NCBI GenBank assembly: GCA_964407285.1
Contig: CAYOVG010000150.1
Span: 1-15,641 of the forward strand
Origin: CAYOVG01 sp964407285
Lineage (GTDB): Bacteria > Desulfobacterota > Syntrophobacteria > Syntrophobacterales > Syntrophobacteraceae
Direction: 5' to 3'
DNA: 15,641 nucleotides
The notes beneath the pieces were generated by a model. The model saw only the letters and a list, made by a program, of their open reading frames with translations, did not search any database and was not told where the DNA came from. How positions within the stretch are numbered: the stretch's first letter is position 1; every line of letters starts with the position of its first letter. Position numbers and translations under genes: made by a program. Below, one piece after another: positions 6,697 to 12,687 of this stretch.

Positions 6697-7194
6697 CTAC
6701 TTCGAGGCTACGATGTCCTGGACATCGCGGCCCCTGATTCTGGCGACCCGCTCGGGGCTGCGCAGACTCTTGAGTCCCTGCACGGTGGCCCTGAGCACAT
6801 TGTGCGGATTGCGCGAGCCTATGCACTTGGTCAGTATATTGCTCACACCGGCCGCTTCCATCACGGCCCGGACCGCTCCACCCGCGATTACGCCCGTTCC
6901 GGCGGAGGCAGGCTGCAACACGACATTGGAAGCGCCGTACACCCCGAGAACGCCATGCGGGATGGTGCCGTTTTCCAAGGGAATATCCACCATGCACCGC
7001 TTGGCCCCTTCGAGTCCCTTTCGAATGGCTTCCGGCACTTCGTTGGCTTTGCCGAGCCCGAAGCCGACCCGCCCGTTGCCGTCACCCACAACGACCAGGG
7101 CGCTGAAGGAAAAGCGGCGGCCGCCTTTGACCACTTTCGCAACGCGACTTATGTGGACTACCTTATCAATAAGCTGAAGTTCGCTCGATTCCAC
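6697..7194 (-). CDS. rpsE: Ribosomal protein S5, GTG start
   Basis: S5 lies on the 30S solvent side near the mRNA entry and affects decoding accuracy. I choose GTG 7194 (VESSELQLIDKVVHISRVAK), giving 165 residues, the family's length. AGGGGG lies 9 bases upstream. An in-frame ATG at 7233 would add 13 residues and overlap the rplR stop, with no good binding site. The S5 domains are evident: VKGGRRFSFSALVVVGDGNG (double-stranded RNA-binding-like fold, about 21-40), VGFGLGKANEVPEAI, then the C-terminal ASAGTGVIAGGAVRAVMEAA and KCIGSRNPHNVLRATVQGL. Confidence 0.96.
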   Translation of the reverse strand: MESSELQLIDKVVHISRVAKVVKGGRRFSFSALVVVGDGNGRVGFGLGKANEVPEAIRKGLEGAKRCMVDIPLENGTIPHGVLGVYGASNVVLQPASAGTGVIAGGAVRAVMEAAGVSNILTKCIGSRNPHNVLRATVQGLKSLRSPERVARIRGRDVQDIVASK

Positions 7195-7210
7195 AGATAT
7201 CAACCCCCTG

Positions 7211-7240
7211 ATACCGGGACATGATCCCGGCATCGGTATC
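7211..7240 (-). other. Hairpin between rplR and rpsE
   Basis: On the minus strand GATACC, a four-base bulge GATG, GGGA-rich sequence, a short loop TCATG and TCCCGGTATC form an interrupted stem of about 10 base pairs (7211-7219 pairing with 7225-7230 and 7235-7240). It starts at the rplR stop and ends just before the AGGGGG of rpsE. It has no T-run, so it is not an intrinsic terminator. Confidence 0.4.
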
Positions 7241-7610
7241 AGAAGTCCAGACCCGCCTTTCGCGCTGCGTCGGCCAGAACCTGAACGCGTCCATGATAGA
7301 TAAACCCGTTACGGTCGAAAACCACCTTCGTAATACCCTTGCTCTGAGCCATCTTAGCGACGATCTCACCCACGCGTTCCGCTGCCGCCTTCTTCCCCTT
7401 CACCGGCTCCATCCCCTTGAACTCGGGACACAGCGTCGATGCGGACACCAGCGTAGCGCCCTGAACGTCATCGATAATTTGAGCGTAGATATGCTTATCG
7501 CTACGGAAAACCGACAACCGGGGACGCTCCGCATCCCCCGAAACCCTCTTCCGTATCCTCTTCTTGCGCTTAAGACGCGCGGCTTCTCGTGCTATTTGAT
7601 TTGTTCCCAT
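7239..7610 (-). CDS. rplR: Ribosomal protein L18
   Basis: The 123-residue product is close to the usual bacterial L18 length. L18 binds 5S rRNA and joins it with L5 to the 50S central protuberance. The basic N-terminus AREAARLKRKKRIRKRVSGD is followed by RPRLSVFRSDKHIYAQIIDD, VSASTL, KKAAAERVG and the C-terminal VVFDRNGFIYHGRVQVLADA with AARKAGLDF. The ATG has a GAGGTGA site at slightly long spacing. It lies between rplF (17-base gap) and rpsE. Confidence 0.98.
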   Translation of the reverse strand: MGTNQIAREAARLKRKKRIRKRVSGDAERPRLSVFRSDKHIYAQIIDDVQGATLVSASTLCPEFKGMEPVKGKKAAAERVGEIVAKMAQSKGITKVVFDRNGFIYHGRVQVLADAARKAGLDF

Positions 7611-7627
7611 TTCTCTGTCTCACCTCA

Positions 7628-8170
7628 TTATTTCTTCGATCCCGCCTTACCGGCTTTTCGATGAACGCGTTCCTCGGCGAAACGGACTCCCTTTGCTTTG
7701 TATGGCTCAACGGCCCTTACGGCCCGAATCTTTGCGGCGGTCTGCCCCAAAAGCTCCCTGTCGATCCCCTCCAGCCGAATAACGGTGTTTCTCTCCACGG
7801 TCGCCTTGATCCCGTCGGGCAGCATGAACGGAACGGGATGGGAATACCCGAGGTTAAGGGTGAGCAGACTTCCCTGCACCTCCGCCCTGTAACCCGTGCC
7901 GCTGATTTCGAGCACCCGGACGAACCCCTGGCTGACCCCCTGCACCATGTTGAACAGGAGCGCCCTGGTAAGCCCATGAAGCGCCTTCCCCTTTCCGCTT
8001 TCTTCCATCCTCAAAATCCGAACGGCCTTGTCGTCGATTTCCAGCTTCACCTTCGGGGGAAGAGGGCGCTGCAATATACCCTTAGGACCCTTCACCGTAA
8101 CGGTATTGTCATCAAGGGTCACAGTTACGTTATCCGGCTTATTGATGGGCAACTTACCCACGCGTGACAT
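7628..8170 (-). CDS. rplF: Ribosomal protein L6
   Basis: The 180-residue product is normal for L6, which binds 23S rRNA near the sarcin-ricin loop and factor-binding site. It begins MSRVGKLPINKPDNVTVTLD. The two repeated alpha-beta domains are visible, joined near residues 80-95 (VQGVSQGFVRVLEISGTGYR). The C-terminal signature is TVIRLEGIDRELLGQTAAKI, RAVEPYKAKGVRFAEE and a basic end. It follows rpsH after 39 bases. Confidence 0.98.
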   Translation of the reverse strand: MSRVGKLPINKPDNVTVTLDDNTVTVKGPKGILQRPLPPKVKLEIDDKAVRILRMEESGKGKALHGLTRALLFNMVQGVSQGFVRVLEISGTGYRAEVQGSLLTLNLGYSHPVPFMLPDGIKATVERNTVIRLEGIDRELLGQTAAKIRAVRAVEPYKAKGVRFAEERVHRKAGKAGSKK

Positions 8171-8209
8171 GCCTACACTCCTTTATCAAACACCTGCTCA
8201 GCCGGGATG

Positions 8210-8605
8210 CTACCACACCGAACAAAGCAATTCCCCTCCGATCCCCTCTCTGCGAGCCTGGCGATCGGTCATAATCCCTCTGGATGTCGAAAGAATTGCG
8301 ATGCCCAGGCCATTCATGATGCGTGGAATGGCATCGTGCCCGACATACATCCGGCAGCTAGGCTTGCTGATCCTCTTGACGCCGGTAATCGCCGGCTCGC
8401 GGGTATCCACATACTTGAGGTGCACCCGGATAAGCCCCTGCTTATCGTCCTTGATCAGTTTGAAGTTCTTGATATAGCCTTCTTCCTTGAGAAGTCTGGC
8501 CAGGCTAGTCTTCAGGCGCGAGGCGGGAATATCCACCTTGTCGAAGCGCGCCTTCTGTCCATTCTTGATCCTATTCAAAAAGTCGGCGATCGGATCGGTC
8601 ACCAT
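8210..8605 (-). CDS. rpsH: Ribosomal protein S8
   Basis: S8 binds the central domain of 16S rRNA and is the known autogenous repressor of the spc operon in E. coli. The 131-residue product begins MVTDPIADFLNRIKNGQKAR, has IPASRLKTSLARLLKEEGYI in the N-terminal half, and ends with the signature GLGIAILSTSRGIMTDRQAR followed by GIGGELLCSVW. It lies 32 bases after rpsN. I could not recognise an S8-binding mRNA site near rplX/rplE by eye. Confidence 0.98.
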   Translation of the reverse strand: MVTDPIADFLNRIKNGQKARFDKVDIPASRLKTSLARLLKEEGYIKNFKLIKDDKQGLIRVHLKYVDTREPAITGVKRISKPSCRMYVGHDAIPRIMNGLGIAILSTSRGIMTDRQARREGIGGELLCSVW

Positions 8606-8637
8606 ATCAGTCCCACTCCTTCCTCAGTCCCGTAGGG

Positions 8638-8823
8638 CTACCAGCTCGATTTGATCACGCCCGGAAGCTCAGCATTGAGAGCCATCGAGCGGAAACAAAT
8701 TCGGCATATCCCGAACTGACGTATGTATGCCCTGGGCCGTCCGCACAACGGGCAACGGTTGTAGGCCCTGACCTTGAACTTCGGGGGACGTTGCGCCTTT
8801 GCTATCATTGACTTTTTTGCCAA
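8638..8823 (-). CDS. rpsN: Ribosomal protein S14, short zinc form, TTG start
   Basis: The 61-residue product is the short zinc-binding S14 type, not the roughly 100-residue zinc-free type of E. coli. Cys24, Cys27, Cys40 and Cys43 form the zinc ribbon in YNRCPLCGRPRAYIRQFGIC. S14 sits in the 30S head near S3 and S10. The start is TTG (8823-8821), 10 bases after an AGGAGG, and gives the family N-terminus MAKKSMIAKAQ. An ATG five codons later would remove the conserved start. It lies between rplE and rpsH. Confidence 0.97.
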   Translation of the reverse strand: MAKKSMIAKAQRPPKFKVRAYNRCPLCGRPRAYIRQFGICRICFRSMALNAELPGVIKSSW

Positions 8824-8833
8824 GGCTTGATTA

Positions 8834-8839
8834 CCTCCT
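8834..8839 (-). promoter_or_regulatory. Shine-Dalgarno for the rpsN TTG start
   Basis: A full AGGAGG lies 10 bases before TTG-GCA-AAA-AAG and supports TTG rather than the downstream ATG at 8808 as the start. Confidence 0.8.
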
Positions 8840-8849
8840 GCTTCTGGCT

Positions 8850-9389
8850 TTATTTTTTAAAAGGCATGCCCAGCAGCGTGAGAAGCGTGCGCGCCTCCTC
8901 GTCCGTATGGGCCGTCGTCACTATCGTAATGTTCATTCCCTTGATCTTGTCGATCTTGTCGTAGTCGATTTCCGGGAATATGATGTGCTCTTTGATCCCC
9001 AGCGTGTAGTTGCCCCTTCCATCGAATGCCTTGGCGGAAACGCCGCGGAAATCGCGCACCCGGGGCAGGGCCACGTTGACCAGCTTGTTGAGGAACTCGA
9101 ACATCCTCTCGCCGCGGAGCGTAACCATACAGCCGATGGGCATGCCCTTGCGGAGTTTGAAAGCGGCGATGCTCTGCCGCGCCCTTGTTACGACGGGCTT
9201 CTGGCCGGCAAGCTGGGCAAGTTCCGCCGTGGCCGCGTCCAGGATCTTGATGTTCTGGATCGCCTCGCCCATCCCCATGTTCAGGACTACCTTCCGAATC
9301 CTCGGAATCTGCATAGGGCTTTTGTACCCGAACTGCTCCTGAAGCTTGGGCAGCACATCCTGTTCGTACACTTCCTTCATCGATTTCAT
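8850..9389 (-). CDS. rplE: Ribosomal protein L5
   Basis: The 179-residue product is a normal length for L5, which binds 5S rRNA and touches the P-site tRNA. Signatures are IPRIRKVVLNMGMGEA (about 29-44), ARQSIAAFKLRKGMPIGCMV and TLRGERMFEFLNKLVNVALP, then DFRGVSAKAFDGRGNYTLGI, KEHIIFPEIDYDKID and the C-terminal GMNITIVTTAHTDEEARTLL. A GGAGGCAGTTA precedes the ATG. It follows rplX after 39 bases. Confidence 0.98.
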   Translation of the reverse strand: MKSMKEVYEQDVLPKLQEQFGYKSPMQIPRIRKVVLNMGMGEAIQNIKILDAATAELAQLAGQKPVVTRARQSIAAFKLRKGMPIGCMVTLRGERMFEFLNKLVNVALPRVRDFRGVSAKAFDGRGNYTLGIKEHIIFPEIDYDKIDKIKGMNITIVTTAHTDEEARTLLTLLGMPFKK

Positions 9390-9428
9390 TAACTGCCTCC
9401 AGTCCCGGCCTGATGAGAGCGGACGTCC

Positions 9429-9758
9429 TTACTCGAGGACTTCGCCACACTTCTTGCAGAAGCGGACTTTGTTTCCATCCTCGAGCATTTTATAGCCCAC
9501 TCGGGTCGGATCGGTACACTTTGTACAAACCAGCATGAGATTCGAAATATGGATGGGGCCCTCTTTCTCAAGAATCCCACCCTGCCGGCTCTGCGGACCG
9601 GGGCGCATGTGGCGTTTGATCATATTGATCTTTTCCACGATCACCCTGTCCTTCTTGGGAATAACACGCAGGATCTTGCCCGTCTTCCCTTTCTCCCTTC
9701 CGGCGATCACTATGACCTTGTCGTTCTTCTTGATCCGAAACTTCTTATCCGTTGCCAT
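9429..9758 (-). CDS. rplX: Ribosomal protein L24 with four-cysteine tail
   Basis: L24 is an early 50S assembly protein near the tunnel exit. The 109-residue product has the KOW motif in KKNDKVIVIAGREKGKTGKI (10-29) and the family segments NMIKRHMRP and GILEKEGPIHISNLMLV. The C-terminal part carries Cys78, Cys81, Cys101 and Cys104 as two CxxC pairs (CTKC and CKKC), a likely zinc ribbon that E. coli L24 lacks but many other bacteria have. It lies 21 bases after rplN and 39 before rplE. Confidence 0.98.
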   Translation of the reverse strand: MATDKKFRIKKNDKVIVIAGREKGKTGKILRVIPKKDRVIVEKINMIKRHMRPGPQSRQGGILEKEGPIHISNLMLVCTKCTDPTRVGYKMLEDGNKVRFCKKCGEVLE

Positions 9759-9779
9759 GGAAGTAACTTCCTCGTTTCT

Positions 9780-10148
9780 CTACAGCACTTCGGGGGCCAG
9801 TGAGATGATCTTCATAAACTGCCTGGCGCGCAACTCCCGAGCGACCGGGCCGAAAATTCGCGTGCCGATCGGTTCTTTCGCTGCATTGATCAGAACTGCG
9901 GAGTTGTCATCGAATTTGATATAGGAGCCATCGGGACGCCGTACTTCTTTCTTGGTGCGGACGACAACGGCTTTGAGCACGTCCCCCTTCTTTACCTTGG
10001 CGTTGGGGATGGCCTCCTTTACAGAAACGACGATGATATCCCCTACCGTGGCGTAGCGCTTACGCGTGCCGCCCAATACCTTGATGCAATACAGGCGCTT
10101 GGCGCCCGAATTGTCCGCGGCATTAAGATTAGTTTCCGTTTGAATCAT
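9780..10148 (-). CDS. rplN: Ribosomal protein L14
   Basis: The 122-residue product is exactly the usual L14 length. L14 forms an intersubunit bridge with 16S rRNA. It begins MIQTETNLNAADNSGAKRLY and shows GGTRKRYATVGDIIVVSVKE, KGDVLKAVVVRTKKEVRRPD, the conserved FDDNSAVLIN and the end GTRIFGPVARELRARQFMKI with SLAPEVL. The ATG has GGAGTGAAC upstream. It is the first gene of the spc-type segment, 74 bases after rpsQ. Confidence 0.98.
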   Translation of the reverse strand: MIQTETNLNAADNSGAKRLYCIKVLGGTRKRYATVGDIIVVSVKEAIPNAKVKKGDVLKAVVVRTKKEVRRPDGSYIKFDDNSAVLINAAKEPIGTRIFGPVARELRARQFMKIISLAPEVL

Positions 10149-10222
10149 GGTTCACTCCATTCATGCGCCGGTTCGCGGACGTCCGGGATGCCCGCCCGCA
10201 ACCCCGCAAGGCGGTACCGCGG

Positions 10223-10510
10223 CTACAGCGCCGTTTTCTCAAGAACCTTCACCACTACCCAACGCTTCGTCTTACTAAGGGGCCTGGTTTCACGGATGAG
10301 CACCCGGTCCCCGATATTGCAGGCATTCTGGGCGTCGTGCGCTGCAAACGTATTGCGCCGATGGATGAACTTCCGGTACTTGGGATGCTGGACCAGTCGC
10401 TCCACCGTCACCACCACGGTTTTCTCCATTTTATTGCTCTTGACGATTCCGACGCGCGTCTTTCCGACTGAACTTCTTTGTTCCTGTTGTTCCATAGGTG
10501 CTATCCTCAT
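10223..10510 (-). CDS. rpsQ: Ribosomal protein S17
   Basis: S17 is a 30S primary binding protein with an OB-fold. The frame from ATG 10510 gives 95 residues. Recognisable parts are GKTRVGIVKSNKMEKTVVVT, then VERLVQHPKYRKFIHRRNTF, DRVLIRETRPLSKTKRWVVV and a short end. This ATG overlaps the rpmC stop as ATGA. A second in-frame ATG at 10495 (MEQQEQRSSVG) has a better spaced GAGGA and gives 90 residues, nearer the usual length of about 85, so the start is open between the two. Confidence 0.94.
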   Translation of the reverse strand: MRIAPMEQQEQRSSVGKTRVGIVKSNKMEKTVVVTVERLVQHPKYRKFIHRRNTFAAHDAQNACNIGDRVLIRETRPLSKTKRWVVVKVLEKTAL

Positions 10511-10710
10511 GAAGCGTTCTTCCGACCCGTCTTCTGTCTTATGACGGTCTCCACTCTAGCGATGTCTCTGCGGGTCTTCTTCAACTGCGCCGTATTCTCC
10601 AGCCGTCCCGTGGCGTGCTGGAACGTGAGATTGAACTTCGCCTCACGCAGGTCCTTCAATCTCTGGAGCAATTCCTCATCCGACAATTCGCGAATTTCAC
10701 TGGCTTTCAT
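10507..10710 (-). CDS. rpmC: Ribosomal protein L29
   Basis: The 67-residue product is a normal length for L29, a two-helix antiparallel protein at the tunnel exit, near the binding place of trigger factor and SRP. It begins MKASEIRELSDEELLQRLKD and continues LREAKFNLTFQHATGRLENT, then TRRDIARVETVIRQ. Its ATG overlaps the rplP stop (ATGA), and its own stop overlaps the first rpsQ start in the same way, so all three are probably translationally coupled. Confidence 0.98.
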   Translation of the reverse strand: MKASEIRELSDEELLQRLKDLREAKFNLTFQHATGRLENTAQLKKTRRDIARVETVIRQKTGRKNAS

Positions 10711-11123
10711 AGGATATCCGTCCTCGATACGAATCGCGTCGGAACGGGCAACTTCCGCGATGCAAGCAAAAGCGCCTCGCGCGCCACCGATTCGGGAACG
10801 CCTTTGATCTCATAAAGCACGCGCCCCGGTTTGATGACGGCAACCCATCCTTCCGGAGAGCCTTTACCTTTACCCATTCGAGTTTCCGCGGGCTTCTTGG
10901 TTACGGGCTTATCCGGAAAAATCCTGATCCAGATCTGCCCGCCACGCTTCACGTGTCGCGTGATCGCCACTCGTCCGGCCTCGATATGCCTCGACGAGAG
11001 GTACCCGCATTCGACCGCCTTCAGGGCGTAATCGCCGAAATTGAGCGTGCTGCCGCGAAATGCGGCGCCCTTCATGCGGCCTTTCATCTGCTTTCTGAAT
11101 TTGACTCGTTTTGGTGCTAACAT
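10707..11123 (-). CDS. rplP: Ribosomal protein L16
   Basis: The 138-residue product is close to the usual 136-144. L16 helps shape the A-site region of the 50S subunit. It begins MLAPKRVKFRKQMKGRMKGA and shows FGDYALKAVECGYLSSRHIE, then ARVAITRHVKRGGQIWIRIF-type sequence (about 48-65), FPDKPVTKKPAETRMGKGKG and SPEGWVAVIKPGRVLYEIKG. It follows rpsC after 22 bases and overlaps rpmC. Confidence 0.98.
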   Translation of the reverse strand: MLAPKRVKFRKQMKGRMKGAAFRGSTLNFGDYALKAVECGYLSSRHIEAGRVAITRHVKRGGQIWIRIFPDKPVTKKPAETRMGKGKGSPEGWVAVIKPGRVLYEIKGVPESVAREALLLASRKLPVPTRFVSRTDIL

Positions 11124-11145
11124 TTGAGCCTCTCTCTAATATGCT

Positions 11146-11772
11146 TTATGGCAAGACCTCACCCTTGAAGATCCAGACCTTGATGCCTATGATCCCGTAG
11201 GTGGTTTTGGCAAGGGCCGTGCCGTAGTCAATATCTGCTCTCAGCGTGTGCAGCGGGACCTGCCCTTCGCGATACCACTCCCTGCGCGCCATTTCAGCTC
11301 CGCCCAACCGACCCGCGGACGCCACTCTGACACCCTTGGCGCCGAACTTGAGCGCCGAACTCACCGCCCTTTTCATAGCGCGCCTGAACGCCACGCGGCG
11401 CTCCAATTGCAGAGCGATATTTTCACCGACCAGGGTAGCATCCAGTTCCGGACGGCGCACTTCCTGGATATCAATGAGTATCTCCCTCTTGAATCTTTTC
11501 TCCAGGTCCTTGCGCAGGATCTCGATCTCGGTTCCCTTCTTCCCGATTACGATGCCGGGACGGGCGGTATAGATCCGGATCTTAGCTTTGTTCGCAGCCC
11601 GTTCGATCTCGATTTTCGAGATACCCGCATGATACAGGCGCCCCTTGATGTATTCCCGAATGCGCCGGTCCTCGCATACCAGCTTCGCATAGTCTTTGGT
11701 AGCGAACCACCTGGAGTCCCATGTCTTTATAACGCCAAGACGAAACCCTACCGGATTAACCTTCTGTCCCAA
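11146..11772 (-). CDS. rpsC: Ribosomal protein S3, TTG start
   Basis: S3 lies at the mRNA entry of the 30S subunit and contributes to helicase activity. The 208-residue product begins MGQKVNPVGFRLGVIKTWDS. The first codon is TTG (11772-11770), with GGAGGTGA just upstream (11783-11776). A KH domain carries GIVIGKKG with the GKKG loop at 77-80. The C-terminal domain shows RRAMKRAVSSALKFGAKGVR, then SAGRLGGAEMARREWYREGQ and VPLHTLRADIDYG. It is separated from rplV by 260 bases, far more than elsewhere in this segment. Confidence 0.98.
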   Translation of the reverse strand: MGQKVNPVGFRLGVIKTWDSRWFATKDYAKLVCEDRRIREYIKGRLYHAGISKIEIERAANKAKIRIYTARPGIVIGKKGTEIEILRKDLEKRFKREILIDIQEVRRPELDATLVGENIALQLERRVAFRRAMKRAVSSALKFGAKGVRVASAGRLGGAEMARREWYREGQVPLHTLRADIDYGTALAKTTYGIIGIKVWIFKGEVLP

Positions 11773-11775
11773 ACT

Positions 11776-11783
11776 TCACCTCC
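11776..11783 (-). promoter_or_regulatory. Shine-Dalgarno for the rpsC TTG start
   Basis: GGAGGTGA lies immediately before AGT-TTG-GGA-CAG, with the GGAGG core 6 bases from TTG. It lets rpsC be translated independently of rplV across the 260-base gap. Confidence 0.8.
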
Positions 11784-11890
11784 ACACCTGATAACTTGTC
11801 CAAATCGTACAAAACAACCTGAATATTCCAATAGTCGATTGAACTTATCCTCAACGTTCCCATCCATCCAGCCCACACACAGGGGATGAA

Positions 11891-11968
11891 GAGATTAAGG
11901 GATTAAGGGGGTAAGGGTCGGACGAGGCGGAAACGCTCCGACTCTTAATCCCCTAATCCCTTGATCCG
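11891..11968. repeat. Short 8-base tandem units in both arms of the palindrome
   Basis: The left arm is three head-to-tail copies of an 8-base unit (GATTAAGG, GATTAAGG, GGGTAAGG) beginning at 11893. The right arm is the complementary series CTTAATCC, CCTAATCC, CTTGATCC (11943-11966). Together with GGGG at 11882-11885, the plus strand has four G-runs and could form a G-quadruplex. The repeats are seen directly; the quadruplex is inference. Confidence 0.6.
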
Positions 11969-11979
11969 ATTTCCCTTGC

Positions 11980-12003
11980 GGGCTGAGGGCCGGCTTGCAG
12001 CCC
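11980..12003 (-). other. Secondary hairpin downstream of rplV
   Basis: GGGCTG (11980-11985) and CAGCCC (11998-12003) can pair around a 12-base loop. No T-run follows on the minus strand, so it is not an intrinsic terminator; it lies inside the insertion-like region after rplV and could slow 3' exonucleases. Confidence 0.3.
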
Positions 12004-12032
12004 CCTGAAACACCCGTCGCCTGAGTGGATGG

Positions 12033-12365
12033 CTACAATTCGGCAACTATGACCGTCACATGGCTCGTCCGTTTGAGAAGCCTCGTGGCGCGCCCCATCG
12101 CACGCGGCTGCCAGCGCTTCATGCGCGGACCGTCATCCACGAAAATGGCCTTCACGAACAGATTGTCGACGTCCATCACACGGGTGGTCTCCGCATTCGC
12201 CACCGCGGAGCGAAGGGTCTTGCTGATCAGCCGCGAACCCTTCTTCGGGGTGAATTTCAGGATGGTCAACGCATCCGCCACGCGCTTTCCGCGGACTAAG
12301 TCCGCAACCAGACGCGCCTTACGGGGAGCAATACGTACATGCCTGGCTATGGCCCGCGTTTCCAT
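12033..12365 (-). CDS. rplV: Ribosomal protein L22
   Basis: The 110-residue product is the usual L22 length. L22 lines the peptide exit tunnel with a long beta-hairpin. Signatures are ARHVRIAPRKARLVADLVRG (8-27), VADALTILKFTPKKGSRLIS, SAVANAE, and the hairpin near KAIFVDDGPRMKRWQPRAMG with RTSHVTVIVAEL at the end. Its ATG shares a base with the rpsS stop (TAATG). The gap that follows is unusual. Confidence 0.98.
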   Translation of the reverse strand: METRAIARHVRIAPRKARLVADLVRGKRVADALTILKFTPKKGSRLISKTLRSAVANAETTRVMDVDNLFVKAIFVDDGPRMKRWQPRAMGRATRLLKRTSHVTVIVAEL

Positions 12366-12652
12366 TATTTCTTCCCTTTCACTTTAGACTTTTTATCGCC
12401 TGCGTGCCCGTAGAATGTTCTCGTCGGGGAGAATTCGCCCAATTTATGGCCCACCATATTCTCGGAGACAAAAACGGGAATGAATTTCTTACCGTTGTGC
12501 ACGGCAAGCGTAAGGCCTACAAAGTCGGGAACGACGGTGGATCTCCTGGACCAGGTCTTGATCACCTTGCGGTCACCCGTTTCCCTGGCCTTATCGACCT
12601 TGTTCAGCAGATGCTCATCAACGAAGGGTCCTTTTTTGAGAGACCGGGGCAC
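12365..12652 (-). CDS. rpsS: Ribosomal protein S19, GTG start
   Basis: The 95-residue product is a normal length for S19, which pairs with S13 in the 30S head. The start is GTG (12652-12650) after AAGGAG, giving MPRSLKKGPFVDEHLLNKVD. Further marks are IKTWSRRSTVVPDFVGLTLA, HNGKKFIPVFVSENMVGHKL, GEFSPTRTFYGHAG and a Lys-rich tail. Its stop overlaps the rplV start. It lies 35 bases after rplB. Confidence 0.98.
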   Translation of the reverse strand: MPRSLKKGPFVDEHLLNKVDKARETGDRKVIKTWSRRSTVVPDFVGLTLAVHNGKKFIPVFVSENMVGHKLGEFSPTRTFYGHAGDKKSKVKGKK

Positions 12653-12687
12653 CTTAAACTCCTTTATGCTTTCAAAAATGCGTTTGC

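Larger units (their letters stand above)
11860..12032. repeat. Palindromic non-coding insertion-like element between rplV and rpsC
   Basis: This fills most of a 260-base gap between two genes that are normally adjacent. It holds an imperfect inverted repeat with arms at about 11893-11922 and 11937-11966 (25 of 30 positions pair, 14-base loop). Matching short ends also occur: CCATCCA at 11860-11866 (repeated at 11864-11870) and its complement TGGATGG at 12026-12032, directly against the rplV stop codon. Further in, CAGGGG (11880-11885) faces CCCCTG (12002-12007). There is no transposase or credible gene. It resembles a REP- or MITE-type element. Element ends are inferred. Confidence 0.55.

Noticed and set aside
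11146..12032. A hidden protein system or toxin gene in the rplV–rpsC gap
   Set aside because: Only very short frames without ribosome binding sites are present. The gap is better explained by a non-coding repeat.
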